Positions 6,023 to 12,405 of a stretch of DNA of 12,405 bases are shown piece by piece (within the stretch, counting starts at the first letter, position 1; each line of letters starts with the position of its first letter). The translations under genes and the position numbers were made by a program. Source of the DNA: JBGTKH01 sp041744735 (GTDB lineage Bacteria; Planctomycetota; Planctomycetia; Pirellulales; Pirellulaceae); the NCBI GenBank assembly GCA_041744735.1, contig JBGTKH010000227.1, positions 1-12,405 on the forward strand, in the 5' to 3' direction. Below the pieces are notes generated by a model. That model saw only the letters and a program-made list of their open reading frames with translations, had not been told where the DNA came from and ran no database searches.

Positions 6023-6299
6023 TTGATTTGCGTTGCGCCGGCGGGAATCACTGACCTTTCGTCAGCTACCGTTCACAATGCTTATCACCGTTCGCAGTAC
6101 CTAGTACTCAGTACCACAATACTCCACTCGCCGCCCAACGAATACCGCCGCGCTCGTGGAAACAACACGAACGTTGCACCGCGCCGCGCTGGCCGGTCAA
6201 CCGGCGTCCTCTCCCACCGACAGTTCCGACCAGCGGGCAGCGGTACAACATCGGGGTCCTCCATTTACAAGGGGCGTAACGATCACCTCCTGCCAAACT
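6023..6299. other. Convergent spacer with heptamer tandem and a small hairpin
   Basis: No gene is seen. The heptamers CAGTACC, TAGTACT and CAGTACC follow one another at 6095-6115. GCCGG (6192-6196) and CCGGC (6201-6205) form a 5-bp stem over TCAA, too weak and without a T-tract to call a terminator. The spacer separates the ends of the hydrolase (+) and porter (-) genes. Confidence 0.5.
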
Positions 6300-7658
6300 C
6301 TACGATAACGCGGGCTCCAGGTGCGGCACCGCTGCTTCGCGTCCCCGTACGGCCGCGCGGTATTCGCGCTGAGCTTCGGTTTCCGCCTCCGTCGAGAAGC
6401 GAACGATGAACGCGGAGAACGAGCAAAACATCACGAGCCCGCCTAGTATTAACAACGCCGTGGGCCAAGCCAGCGATCCTTTGAACAGGAAGCCGGCGGC
6501 GACTGCCCCCGCATTGCCGCCGGCTCCAACGATACCGGCCACGGCTCCCAGCGCTTTCTTATTTACAAAAGGCACGACGGAATACGTTGCACCTTCGGAC
6601 ATCTGCACGAACAGACTGAATAGAATCAACGCTGGGATGGCCAGCACCAAGACTTTCATTTGTGAGAACAGCATCAGCGCCAGCCCTTCGCAAAATAGCG
6701 CCGCGAACAGCCAGAACACACGGCCGCGCAGTCCCCACTTGCCCCCGAACAAATCGCCGAAGACTCCGCCCAGTGTGCGAGCGAACAGGTTCATCAAGCC
6801 AAACAACGACGCGGTCATCCCCGCCCAAAACAGACCCAAACCGAAATAGTCCATAAAGTACAACGCGGCAATGTTGTTGATCGTCAACTCGATGCCGAAG
6901 CAAGCCCCGTAGATTAGGAACAGAGCCCATACGCGGTGGTCCTTAATCGCGGCCAGAAACGCGCCGTTGGCCTTTTTGGCGTCTGGCATCTTTCCGGCGG
7001 CTCGGAGGTCCTTAAAATTTCCGTCCGGCGCGTCCTGCGTGAAAAAGTAATAGCCCGCGCCAGTCAACATACATACGAAGCCGGCCACGACCATCGATGC
7101 TCGCCAACCTACGAATTGGCTAAAACCCAGCAGGCTGACAAACACCGCAAACACGGCGGGCATCACAAACTGCGTCACGCCGCCGCCCAGATTTCCCCAA
7201 CCGGCCGACGTGGCATTCGCGGTGCCGACCACGTTCGGTGCGAACATCACCGACGTGTGATACTGCGTGATGACAAACGATGCCCCGATCACGCCGATCA
7301 GCAGCCGAAAGATCAAAAACGTTTCAAAGTTTTGCGCCAACCCGATGCCCATCACCGGCAGCGAGCCCACGATCAACAGACCCGTGTAAGCCAGCCGCGG
7401 CCCAATCCGGTCGCACAACCAACCGATGAATAACCGCGCGACGACGGTGATGGCCACCGAGGCGATGATGGTCCAGCCGATTTGCTCTTTGGTTAACGAC
7501 AACTCCTCGCGCACTACGGCCATCAACGGCGCGATGCCGAACCACGCGAAGAAACACAAGAAGAATGCGAACCACGTCATGTGGAAGGCGCGGATCTGCG
7601 GCATGCGGAGATGAAAGAACCGGCTCCACAGCCGCGTGGACTTGTTCTGGAATTCCAT
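6300..7658 (-). CDS. narK: Nitrate/nitrite porter of the NNP family (NarK-type MFS transporter)
   Basis: A 452-residue protein from ATG 7658. A TTG 60 bases upstream would add 20 residues that look unrelated. About twelve hydrophobic helices are visible. Both NNP glycine signatures are present: SAGWGNLGGGVTQF (151-164) in TM5 and GIVGAGGNAGAVAAGFLF (375-392) in TM11. Arginines that correspond to the nitrate-binding pair of E. coli NarK appear to be Arg75 (TVVARLFIGWLCDRIG) and Arg294 (LFARTLGGVFGD). The protein would import nitrate or exchange nitrate for nitrite across the cytoplasmic membrane. It has no fused partner domain. It is transcribed away from the ferredoxin/anchor and nitrate reductase genes, and the shared 820-base spacer carries matching sigma54-type promoters. 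Family assignment is strong; import versus exchange cannot be decided from sequence. Confidence 0.93.
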   Translation of the reverse strand: MEFQNKSTRLWSRFFHLRMPQIRAFHMTWFAFFLCFFAWFGIAPLMAVVREELSLTKEQIGWTIIASVAITVVARLFIGWLCDRIGPRLAYTGLLIVGSLPVMGIGLAQNFETFLIFRLLIGVIGASFVITQYHTSVMFAPNVVGTANATSAGWGNLGGGVTQFVMPAVFAVFVSLLGFSQFVGWRASMVVAGFVCMLTGAGYYFFTQDAPDGNFKDLRAAGKMPDAKKANGAFLAAIKDHRVWALFLIYGACFGIELTINNIAALYFMDYFGLGLFWAGMTASLFGLMNLFARTLGGVFGDLFGGKWGLRGRVFWLFAALFCEGLALMLFSQMKVLVLAIPALILFSLFVQMSEGATYSVVPFVNKKALGAVAGIVGAGGNAGAVAAGFLFKGSLAWPTALLILGGLVMFCSFSAFIVRFSTEAETEAQREYRAAVRGREAAVPHLEPALS

Positions 7659-7815
7659 GTTGAAGGCTTTCAATGAGAGGTAAGTGTGGCGCGCAACACT
7701 CGCTCGGCAAGCACGCAAACCGCGCGCGTTAATTCAATACATTGCGCCTGAGCCGCCTTCGCGCGATGACCTGGTTCCGAGTCGGTTCGGGAGAGACGAA
7801 CCTCCGGTTGGTCTA

Positions 7816-7931
7816 AGGCAAGTCCGGCTTATTAATTTACCCGTAGCCGAAGTCGCCAGACTTTGGAGGATCGGCCAAACTCTGGCGAGTTCGGCTACGC
7901 TGATTGGTACGTCCTTATCCGGGACTTGCCT
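7816..7931. repeat. Nested inverted repeat containing GTAGCCGAAGTCG family, copy 2
   Basis: Inner palindrome: 7843-7866 pairs with 7875-7898 (24-base arms, two mismatches, loop AGGATCGG). It begins GTAGCCGAAGTCGCCAGA and ends TCTGGCGAGTTCGGCTAC. Outer arms AGGCAAGTCCGG (7816-7827) and CCGGGACTTGCCT (7919-7931) are also complementary apart from one bulged base. The element is about 116 bases and resembles a miniature element; no target duplication was recognised with certainty. Confidence 0.8.
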
Positions 7932-8038
7932 AATGTTGACTCGCGAACTGTCGTCCAACTCGCAAGTCAGTCGGTCATTTCGCTACTCAGGTGCGCTGGG
8001 AACTCGGAACACTCTGTCCCTGCCCCGCTGACGGATTC

Positions 8039-8053
8039 GCAAACAGCGTGCCG
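8039..8053 (-). promoter_or_regulatory. Sigma54-type promoter facing the narK-like gene
   Basis: On the minus strand the sequence is CGGCACGCTGTTTGC. GG (-24) and GC (-12) are separated exactly as in the TGGCAC-N5-TTGC consensus; only the first T is replaced by C. Transcription would start near 8027, leaving a leader of about 370 bases that includes the nested inverted repeat. Prediction from sequence only. Confidence 0.55.
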
Positions 8054-8289
8054 CCGCACAACACGGCATGACACATGCTTGTCACCCCCGGTCAAAAAGT
8101 CCATAGAAACCCAGTGAATTCCGAACGTCTGGCGCGAGTGCCAGGAATCTGTCACAAACGGTGCTGCTGGTGATATGCCTGCACTTTGCGCCCGCCCTGC
8201 CCGCTTTTACGGCAGCGATTGCATGAGCAGGAAATGATGTTTTTATGATGCTAAGGACAATCTGCGACTCATCCGCTTGTGATGTGCCA

Positions 8290-8311
8290 TTAAACCACTG
8301 TTAAACCACTG
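8290..8311. promoter_or_regulatory. Exact 11-bp tandem TTAAACCACTG, possible activator site
   Basis: TTAAACCACTG occurs at 8290-8300 and 8301-8311. It lies about 70 bases upstream of the plus-strand -24 element and about 240 bases upstream of the minus-strand one, distances suited to an enhancer-binding protein. Helical-turn spacing of 11 bp suits two protomers on one DNA face. The regulator is not identified; it does not match the NtrC consensus. Confidence 0.35.
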
Positions 8312-8378
8312 TGAAGTCAACGAGCGCGAGTTGTATAAGCAAATCTAATAGCGGCAACCGGTAGCTGGGCGACGTTCG

Positions 8379-8394
8379 CGGCACGACACTTGCA
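8379..8394 (+). promoter_or_regulatory. Sigma54-type promoter for the ferredoxin/anchor-nitrate reductase genes
   Basis: CGGCACGACACTTGCA matches the sigma54 consensus TGGCACG-N4-TTGCA at every fixed position except the first T, with correct -24/-12 spacing. Transcription would start near 8405, about 85 bases before the chosen ATG at 8491. A possible alternative is a sigma70 -35 TTGACA at 8411-8416, but no good -10 follows. Confidence 0.6.
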
Positions 8395-8490
8395 ACCGCG
8401 ACGCTAGTCGTTGACACATAATCGATCAACAAAACTACCTACCACAACCTGCCAGGCTGCTCCTCTCCTGACTCTGGCTTGGCTATCGAA

Positions 8491-10203
8491 ATGATCGCAC
8501 TAGACGTTTCGACACAACCGAATGGCTTTTCGCTCGTTGACATGCTGTTGGAAGAGCAACAGCGGACAACGGCGGTGGAGAAGTTTGCGCAGTTACACAG
8601 CCGCGACCAGTTGCCGTTGCACTCGCGCCGCTATCGAGATCTGATCCCGCTGACCGCGCCGCGCGAAGGCGAGCAATATGCATTCGAAGTGGATTTGGAC
8701 GCCTGCTCCGGCTGCAAATCGTGCGTGGCGGCATGCCACAATCTGAACGGCTTGGAGGAAGACGAACTGTGGCGCTCGGTCGGCCTGCTGCACGGCGGCA
8801 CGACGCAGTTGCCGGTCGTGCAGCATGTGACCACGGCGTGTCACCACTGTCTAGAACCCGCGTGCTTGGAAGGCTGCCCGGTCAACGCCTACGAAAAAGA
8901 TCCGCTCACCGGTATCGTGCGGCATTTGGACGACCAGTGCATTGGCTGCCAGTACTGCATGCTCAAGTGCCCCTATGACGTCCCCAAGTACAGCAAGTCG
9001 AAAGGCATTGTGCGCAAGTGCGACATGTGCCGTGACCGACTGGCCGTGGACGAAGCGCCGGCCTGCGTGCAAGCCTGCCCCAACCACGCCATCCGCATCA
9101 AAGTGGTCAGCAAGCAGACGGTGGTCGAAGAGTGCGAAGCCAACCTATTTTTGCCGGGCGCTCCCGAGCCGAGCTACACCCTGCCGACCACCACGTACAA
9201 AACCAAACGCTCGCTGCCGCGCAACCTGCTGCCCGCCGACTATTACTCGGCCCGGCCGCAACACGCTCACCTGCCGCTGGTGTTCATGTTGATCCTCACC
9301 CAAATGTCCGTGGGGGCGTTTGTGGTCGAACAATTTCTGGTGTCGTGGTTCGCGTGGTTCGGCAGCGAATTGATGACCGGCGTGCGCTCTGTGCATTTGA
9401 TCGCGGCGCTGGCACTCGGGCTCACGGGAATGAACGCCTCGGTGTTTCATCTAGGCCGGCCGCTGTATGCCTTCCGGGCCGTGGTCGGACTGCGAACGTC
9501 GTGGCTCAGCCGCGAAATCCTGGCGTTTGGACTGTTTGCCGCGATGGCGTCGTTGTTTGTCGGCGTAAGCTGTCTGCAGTATGTGGGCGTCGAAGTATCG
9601 TGGCACATTCAAAACACATTCGGAGCCGCGGCGGCATTGACGGGACTGGCCGGCATGTTTTGCTCGGTGATGATCTACGTGGATACGCGGCGGGCTTTCT
9701 GGAACGGCACATACACCAGCGTAAAGTTCTTCGCCACGGCCTTGGTGCTGGGTTTGCCCACGGCATTGTTGATTTCGCTGGGTGCGGCGGCCTTTGCCGA
9801 CGACGTAGCGATTCCGCGCATTATGGCGGAATACGGCCAGACGCTGTGCAAGTGGCTGATGGTAGCCGCGGCCGGGAAGCTGTTGTTCGAGTCGTTGATT
9901 TTCATTCACCTGCGACAAACTCAGCACACGCCGCTAAAACGTACCGCGCTGCTGATGACCGGCAGCGAGTTGGGACTGACGACGATGAAGCGCTACTTCT
10001 TCGGCGTCATCGGCGGCCTGGTTTTGCCGGGCATGTTGCTGGCCGAAAAGTCGATTGCACCTGACACCGGCTATCAGCCGCTGTTCATTGGACTAGTTGT
10101 GCTGCTAATGCTCGTCGCGCTGGTGCTCGGCGAGCTATTGGAACGTTACTTGTTTTTCACTGCCGTCGTGGCGCCGAAGATGCCGGGATCGCCGGCGTCG
10201 TGA
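8491..10203 (+). CDS. Fused DmsB-type four-cluster ferredoxin and DmsC-type membrane anchor
   Basis: A 570-residue protein from ATG 8491 (a TTG at 8479 is the alternative; neither has a ribosome site). Residues 60-205 are a DmsB/NrfC-like domain with sixteen cysteines in four groups: C72, C75, C78, C82; C117, C120, C125, C129; C150, C153, C156, C160; C177, C180, C192, C196. These should bind four [4Fe-4S] clusters. From about residue 260 follow eight hydrophobic helices with the DmsC motifs HLGRPLYAFRA and SWLSREI, a quinol-oxidising anchor. In E. coli these are two proteins. There is no Tat signal, and basic loops place the ferredoxin side in the cytoplasm. Role: pass electrons from quinol to the nitrate reductase encoded 235 bases downstream. 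Polysulfide or DMSO reductase subunits are related families, but the neighbours favour nitrate. Confidence 0.9.
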   Translation: MIALDVSTQPNGFSLVDMLLEEQQRTTAVEKFAQLHSRDQLPLHSRRYRDLIPLTAPREGEQYAFEVDLDACSGCKSCVAACHNLNGLEEDELWRSVGLLHGGTTQLPVVQHVTTACHHCLEPACLEGCPVNAYEKDPLTGIVRHLDDQCIGCQYCMLKCPYDVPKYSKSKGIVRKCDMCRDRLAVDEAPACVQACPNHAIRIKVVSKQTVVEECEANLFLPGAPEPSYTLPTTTYKTKRSLPRNLLPADYYSARPQHAHLPLVFMLILTQMSVGAFVVEQFLVSWFAWFGSELMTGVRSVHLIAALALGLTGMNASVFHLGRPLYAFRAVVGLRTSWLSREILAFGLFAAMASLFVGVSCLQYVGVEVSWHIQNTFGAAAALTGLAGMFCSVMIYVDTRRAFWNGTYTSVKFFATALVLGLPTALLISLGAAAFADDVAIPRIMAEYGQTLCKWLMVAAAGKLLFESLIFIHLRQTQHTPLKRTALLMTGSELGLTTMKRYFFGVIGGLVLPGMLLAEKSIAPDTGYQPLFIGLVVLLMLVALVLGELLERYLFFTAVVAPKMPGSPAS

Positions 10204-10438
10204 GAATGTCGAATGCCCAATGACAAATGACGAAAGAATGACGAAGCACGAATGTCGAATGAAAGCACGACCATGAATAAGGACTGTCAACACTCGATGG
10301 TTTATGTCGAAAGCGAAGGGACGACACGCTCTGCTTCGTAATTCGTCATTCGTCGATCGTCATTCTTTCGTCATTGTGGATTTCGACATTCGTCATTCGA
10401 CACGCGGCGTTCAATCGAGCAGAACCCCTTGACGCTGT
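10204..10438. repeat. Repeat-filled spacer with long inverted repeat
   Basis: Words of the form AATGACGA/GAATGTCGAA fill both flanks. The 19-mer AATGACGAAAGAATGACGA (10226-10244) has its exact reverse complement at 10357-10375. Looser complementarity extends outward to about 10204 and 10401 and inward through ACGAAGCA (10241-10248)/TGCTTCGT (10332-10339). In the transcript this can form a large stem between the anchor and nitrate reductase cistrons. No promoter or ribosome site is evident before ATG 10439. Confidence 0.8.
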
Positions 10439-12405
10439 ATGGCATCCACAACTGAAAAACGTGAAAGCCCCGGCGCGCTCAGTTCGCTGCTTTATCAGCG
10501 CGACGGCGTGCTGACGCGCGACTTGTTGCTCAGCCCGGGCCAATTCGGGCTGGGCAAGGTGCCGGACGGGCGCGTGCCGGATGCCACGACCACGATGGTC
10601 TGCGGGTTTTGCTCGACCGGCTGCGGATTGAACATTCACTTGAAGGACGGTGAGGCAATCAATCTGACGCCGACGGTCGATTATCCCGTGAACCTCGGCA
10701 TGGCCTGTCCCAAGGGCTGGGAAGCGCTGACGGTGCTGAAGTCCGCCGACCGCGCGACCACACCGCTGCTGCGCAACCCGCGCGGCAAACTGCGGCCGGT
10801 GGATTGGGACACCGCCATGAAAACGTTCTGCGAGCGGTTCAAGGCGATTCAGGCGAAACACGGAAACGACTCGGTCGCTTTCCTCAGCACCGGCCAGATT
10901 CCGACGGAAGAGATGGCCCTGTTGGGCAGTCTGGCCAAATTCGGCATGGGCATGTTGCACGGCGACGGCAACACGCGGCAGTGCATGGCCACTTCCGTCG
11001 TGGCCTACAAGCAATCGTTTGGCTTCGACGCGCCGCCATACACATACAAAGATTTTGAAGAGTCCGACGTGATCGTGCTGGTGGGATCGAACCTGTGTAT
11101 CGCTCACCCGATCATGTGGCAGCGCGTCTGCAACAACCCCAACAACCCGCGGATCATCGTCATCGACCCCCGCAAAACCGAAACGGCGATGGCCGCCACG
11201 CTGCATCTGCCGCTGCGGTCCAAGTCCGACTTGGTGCTGCTGTATGGCCTGGCCCACATCCTGATTTCCAAAGGCTGGATCGACACGCGATTCATCCACA
11301 ACCACACCAGCGGCTTCGAGGACTACTGGCAGCACGTCAAACAATTCACGCCGGCGCGCGCCGCTGAGGTCAGCGGCATCGACGAAGCGACTCTGCACGA
11401 AGTGGCCAAGACCATCCACGAAGGCAAGCGCGTGTCATTCTGGTGGACGATGGGCGTCAATCAGAGCTACGAAGGCGTGCGCGCGGCGCAGGGCATCATC
11501 AACTTGGCGCTGTTGACCGGCAACATCGGACGGCCGGGAACCGGGGCGAACTCCGTCACCGGCCAGTGCAATGCGATGGGCTCGCGGCTGTTCAGCAACA
11601 CGACCAACCTGTTGGGCGGCCACGATTTCGAGAACCCGCAACACCGCCAGAAGATCGCCGATTTGCTGGGCATCGACGTTGTTCGCATCCCCGACCGCAA
11701 CAGTTGGTCGTACAACGAAATCATCGAAGGCATCTTGTCCGAGAAGATCAAGGGCCTGTGGGTGATCGCCACCAACACGGCCCATTCGTGGATCAACCAG
11801 AACACGCTGCACGACATCCTCGGCCGGCTCGACTTCCTGGTCGTGCAGGACATGTATCACACGACCGAAACGGCTCAGCGTGCTGACTTGGTTTTGCCCG
11901 CCGCCGCGTGGGGCGAAAAAGAAGGCACGTTCATCAACTCCGAGCGCCGCTTCGGGCTGCTCAAGAAGGTTGTCAAAGCACCGGGGCAAGCGCTGGCCGA
12001 CTTTTCCATTTTCAAACTCGTCGCGCACTACTGGGGTTGTGCGGAAATGTTTGAAAAGTGGAGCGACCCTGAAGCGGTTCTGCAAATCATCAAACAGATC
12101 TCGCGCGGTCAGCCCTGCGATATCACCGGCATCCGCGACTATCGCATGATCGACGAGCAGGGCGGCATCCAGTGGCCGTTTCCGGAATGCGAAATGCCTG
12201 ACGAGATCGTTGAATATCCCAAGTCGCAAATCGAAAATCAAAAATCGAAAATCGAAAATCTCCAATCCGAACGCCGGCTTTTCGAGGACGGCCGTTTCTA
12301 TCATCCCGACGGCCGGGCGAAATTCCTGTTCGAGATGCCGCGGGAAATGCCCGAGCCGCCCAACGCGCGTTACCCACTGCTGCTAAACACCGGCCGCGGC
12401 ACGGC
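10439..12405 (+). CDS. nasA: Assimilatory-type nitrate reductase, molybdopterin catalytic subunit (3' end beyond window)
   Basis: 655 codons are visible from ATG 10439; the stop lies outside. The protein is a NasA/NarB-type Mo-bisMGD oxidoreductase that reduces nitrate to nitrite in the cytoplasm. The N-terminal [4Fe-4S] cysteines are C55, C58, C62 (MVCGFCSTGCGLN) and C90 (MACPKGW, with the conserved Lys92 on the electron path). The molybdenum ligand is Cys182 in NTRQCMATSVV. Further family blocks are GVNQSYEGVRAAQGIINL, LTGNIGRPGTGANSVTGQCN and LPAAAWGEKEGTFINSERR, and the last visible residues LLLNTGRGT begin the C-terminal pterin-binding domain. There is no Tat motif, which argues against periplasmic Nap. 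Residues 595-611 (KSQIENQKSKIENLQSE) are encoded by the AT-rich repeat. Electrons probably come from the fused ferredoxin/anchor upstream. Another cytoplasmic bisMGD enzyme, such as a formate dehydrogenase, is less likely given the porter. Confidence 0.9.
   Translation, partial: MASTTEKRESPGALSSLLYQRDGVLTRDLLLSPGQFGLGKVPDGRVPDATTTMVCGFCSTGCGLNIHLKDGEAINLTPTVDYPVNLGMACPKGWEALTVLKSADRATTPLLRNPRGKLRPVDWDTAMKTFCERFKAIQAKHGNDSVAFLSTGQIPTEEMALLGSLAKFGMGMLHGDGNTRQCMATSVVAYKQSFGFDAPPYTYKDFEESDVIVLVGSNLCIAHPIMWQRVCNNPNNPRIIVIDPRKTETAMAATLHLPLRSKSDLVLLYGLAHILISKGWIDTRFIHNHTSGFEDYWQHVKQFTPARAAEVSGIDEATLHEVAKTIHEGKRVSFWWTMGVNQSYEGVRAAQGIINLALLTGNIGRPGTGANSVTGQCNAMGSRLFSNTTNLLGGHDFENPQHRQKIADLLGIDVVRIPDRNSWSYNEIIEGILSEKIKGLWVIATNTAHSWINQNTLHDILGRLDFLVVQDMYHTTETAQRADLVLPAAAWGEKEGTFINSERRFGLLKKVVKAPGQALADFSIFKLVAHYWGCAEMFEKWSDPEAVLQIIKQISRGQPCDITGIRDYRMIDEQGGIQWPFPECEMPDEIVEYPKSQIENQKSKIENLQSERRLFEDGRFYHPDGRAKFLFEMPREMPEPPNARYPLLLNTGRGT
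12226..12262. repeat. AT-rich repeat inside the nitrate reductase coding sequence
   Basis: Overlapping copies of TCGAAAATC make up this stretch; TCGAAAATCAAAAATC at 12231-12246 is the exact reverse complement of the 16-mer found twice before the UbiD-like gene (4364-4400). Both copies run on into AAAATCTCC. Here it is in frame and encodes QIENQKSKIENLQ between the QWPFPE and RRLFEDGRF blocks, a probable surface loop. Confidence 0.9.

Larger units (their letters stand above)
7659..8490. promoter_or_regulatory. Long divergent control region between narK-like and nitrate reductase genes
   Basis: No convincing gene lies in this stretch; short frames are repeat or noise. It contains a 116-base nested inverted repeat (7816-7931), a minus-strand sigma54-type match (8039-8053), an 11-bp tandem (8290-8311), a plus-strand sigma54-type match (8379-8394), a GTTGA/TCAAC dyad (8410-8414, 8426-8430) and a GCCAG/CTGGC stem (8451-8478) just before the ferredoxin/anchor start. 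The leader just before that start is pyrimidine-rich and has no Shine-Dalgarno site. Confidence 0.6.

Noticed and set aside
6192..6205. GCCGG-TCAA-CCGGC as an intrinsic terminator
   Set aside because: It has only 5 bp of stem and no T-tract; too weak to call.
8410..8430. GTTGA-N11-TCAAC as an FNR/NNR-type box
   Set aside because: Spacing is too long for the TTGAT-N4-ATCAA class, and it lies downstream of the predicted start site.
10346..12304. Two long minus-strand open frames opposite the nitrate reductase
   Set aside because: They are antisense to conserved molybdopterin-binding motifs, with no ribosome site or recognisable domain.
8491..12405. Respiratory NarGHI or periplasmic NapAB as identity of the reductase
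   Set aside because: The catalytic subunit lacks NarG features and length, has no Tat signal as NapA has, and the partner is DmsB/DmsC-like, not NarH/NarI or a cytochrome.
1..12405. CRISPR arrays, tRNA or rRNA genes, insertion sequences with transposase
   Set aside because: None was seen. The repeats are tandem words or palindromes without regular spacers, no tRNA cloverleaf or rRNA stretch was recognised, and no transposase frame is present.

Overview
The window looks like a chromosomal segment of a planctomycete, most likely of the Pirellulales type. This rests on moderately high GC, long spacers, many weak or absent Shine-Dalgarno sites, small proteins of a planctomycete-like type (a 69-residue protein ending in a GLPLWHPDDRR motif and a 186-residue two-helix protein), and dispersed palindromic and short tandem repeats of a kind I associate with these genomes. 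The assignment comes from family recognition; no search was run.

Left part (1-2516): the 5' end of an RNase D gene leaves the window on the minus strand and is divergent from a two-helix membrane protein of unknown function. Next come a clear sigma70-type promoter and a 69-residue conserved small protein, then a 400-base stretch with a hairpin, two related palindromes and a possible small membrane-protein remnant. A PHA-system-type protein and a stand-alone CheY-like receiver follow.

Middle part (2517-7658): a long-form UbiD-family prenyl-FMN decarboxylase on the minus strand is divergent from a secreted PhoPQ-activated-pathogenicity-related (PqaA-type) alpha/beta-hydrolase. A palindromic repeat plus a 27-bp duplication has been absorbed in frame between the hydrolase start codon and its signal peptide. 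A nitrate/nitrite porter of the NNP (NarK) family lies convergently on the minus strand.

Right part (7659-12405): an 820-base spacer separates the porter from a divergent pair of genes. The first encodes a fusion of a four-cluster DmsB-type ferredoxin domain with a DmsC-type eight-helix quinol-oxidising anchor. The second encodes a NasA/NarB-type molybdopterin nitrate reductase, cut by the window end. Neither has a Tat signal. The three genes together suggest nitrate uptake followed by cytoplasmic nitrate reduction fed from the quinol pool, instead of from NAD(P)H or soluble ferredoxin. The spacer holds two opposed sigma54-type promoter matches, both GGCACG-N4-TTGC, one facing each transcription unit.

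Repeats run through the whole window: long palindromes beginning GTAGCCGAAGTCG, ACGGAT/ATCCGT palindromes, heptamer tandems, and an AT-rich TCGAAAATCAAAAATC word. That word sits directly before the UbiD-like start codon and is also translated in frame inside the nitrate reductase.
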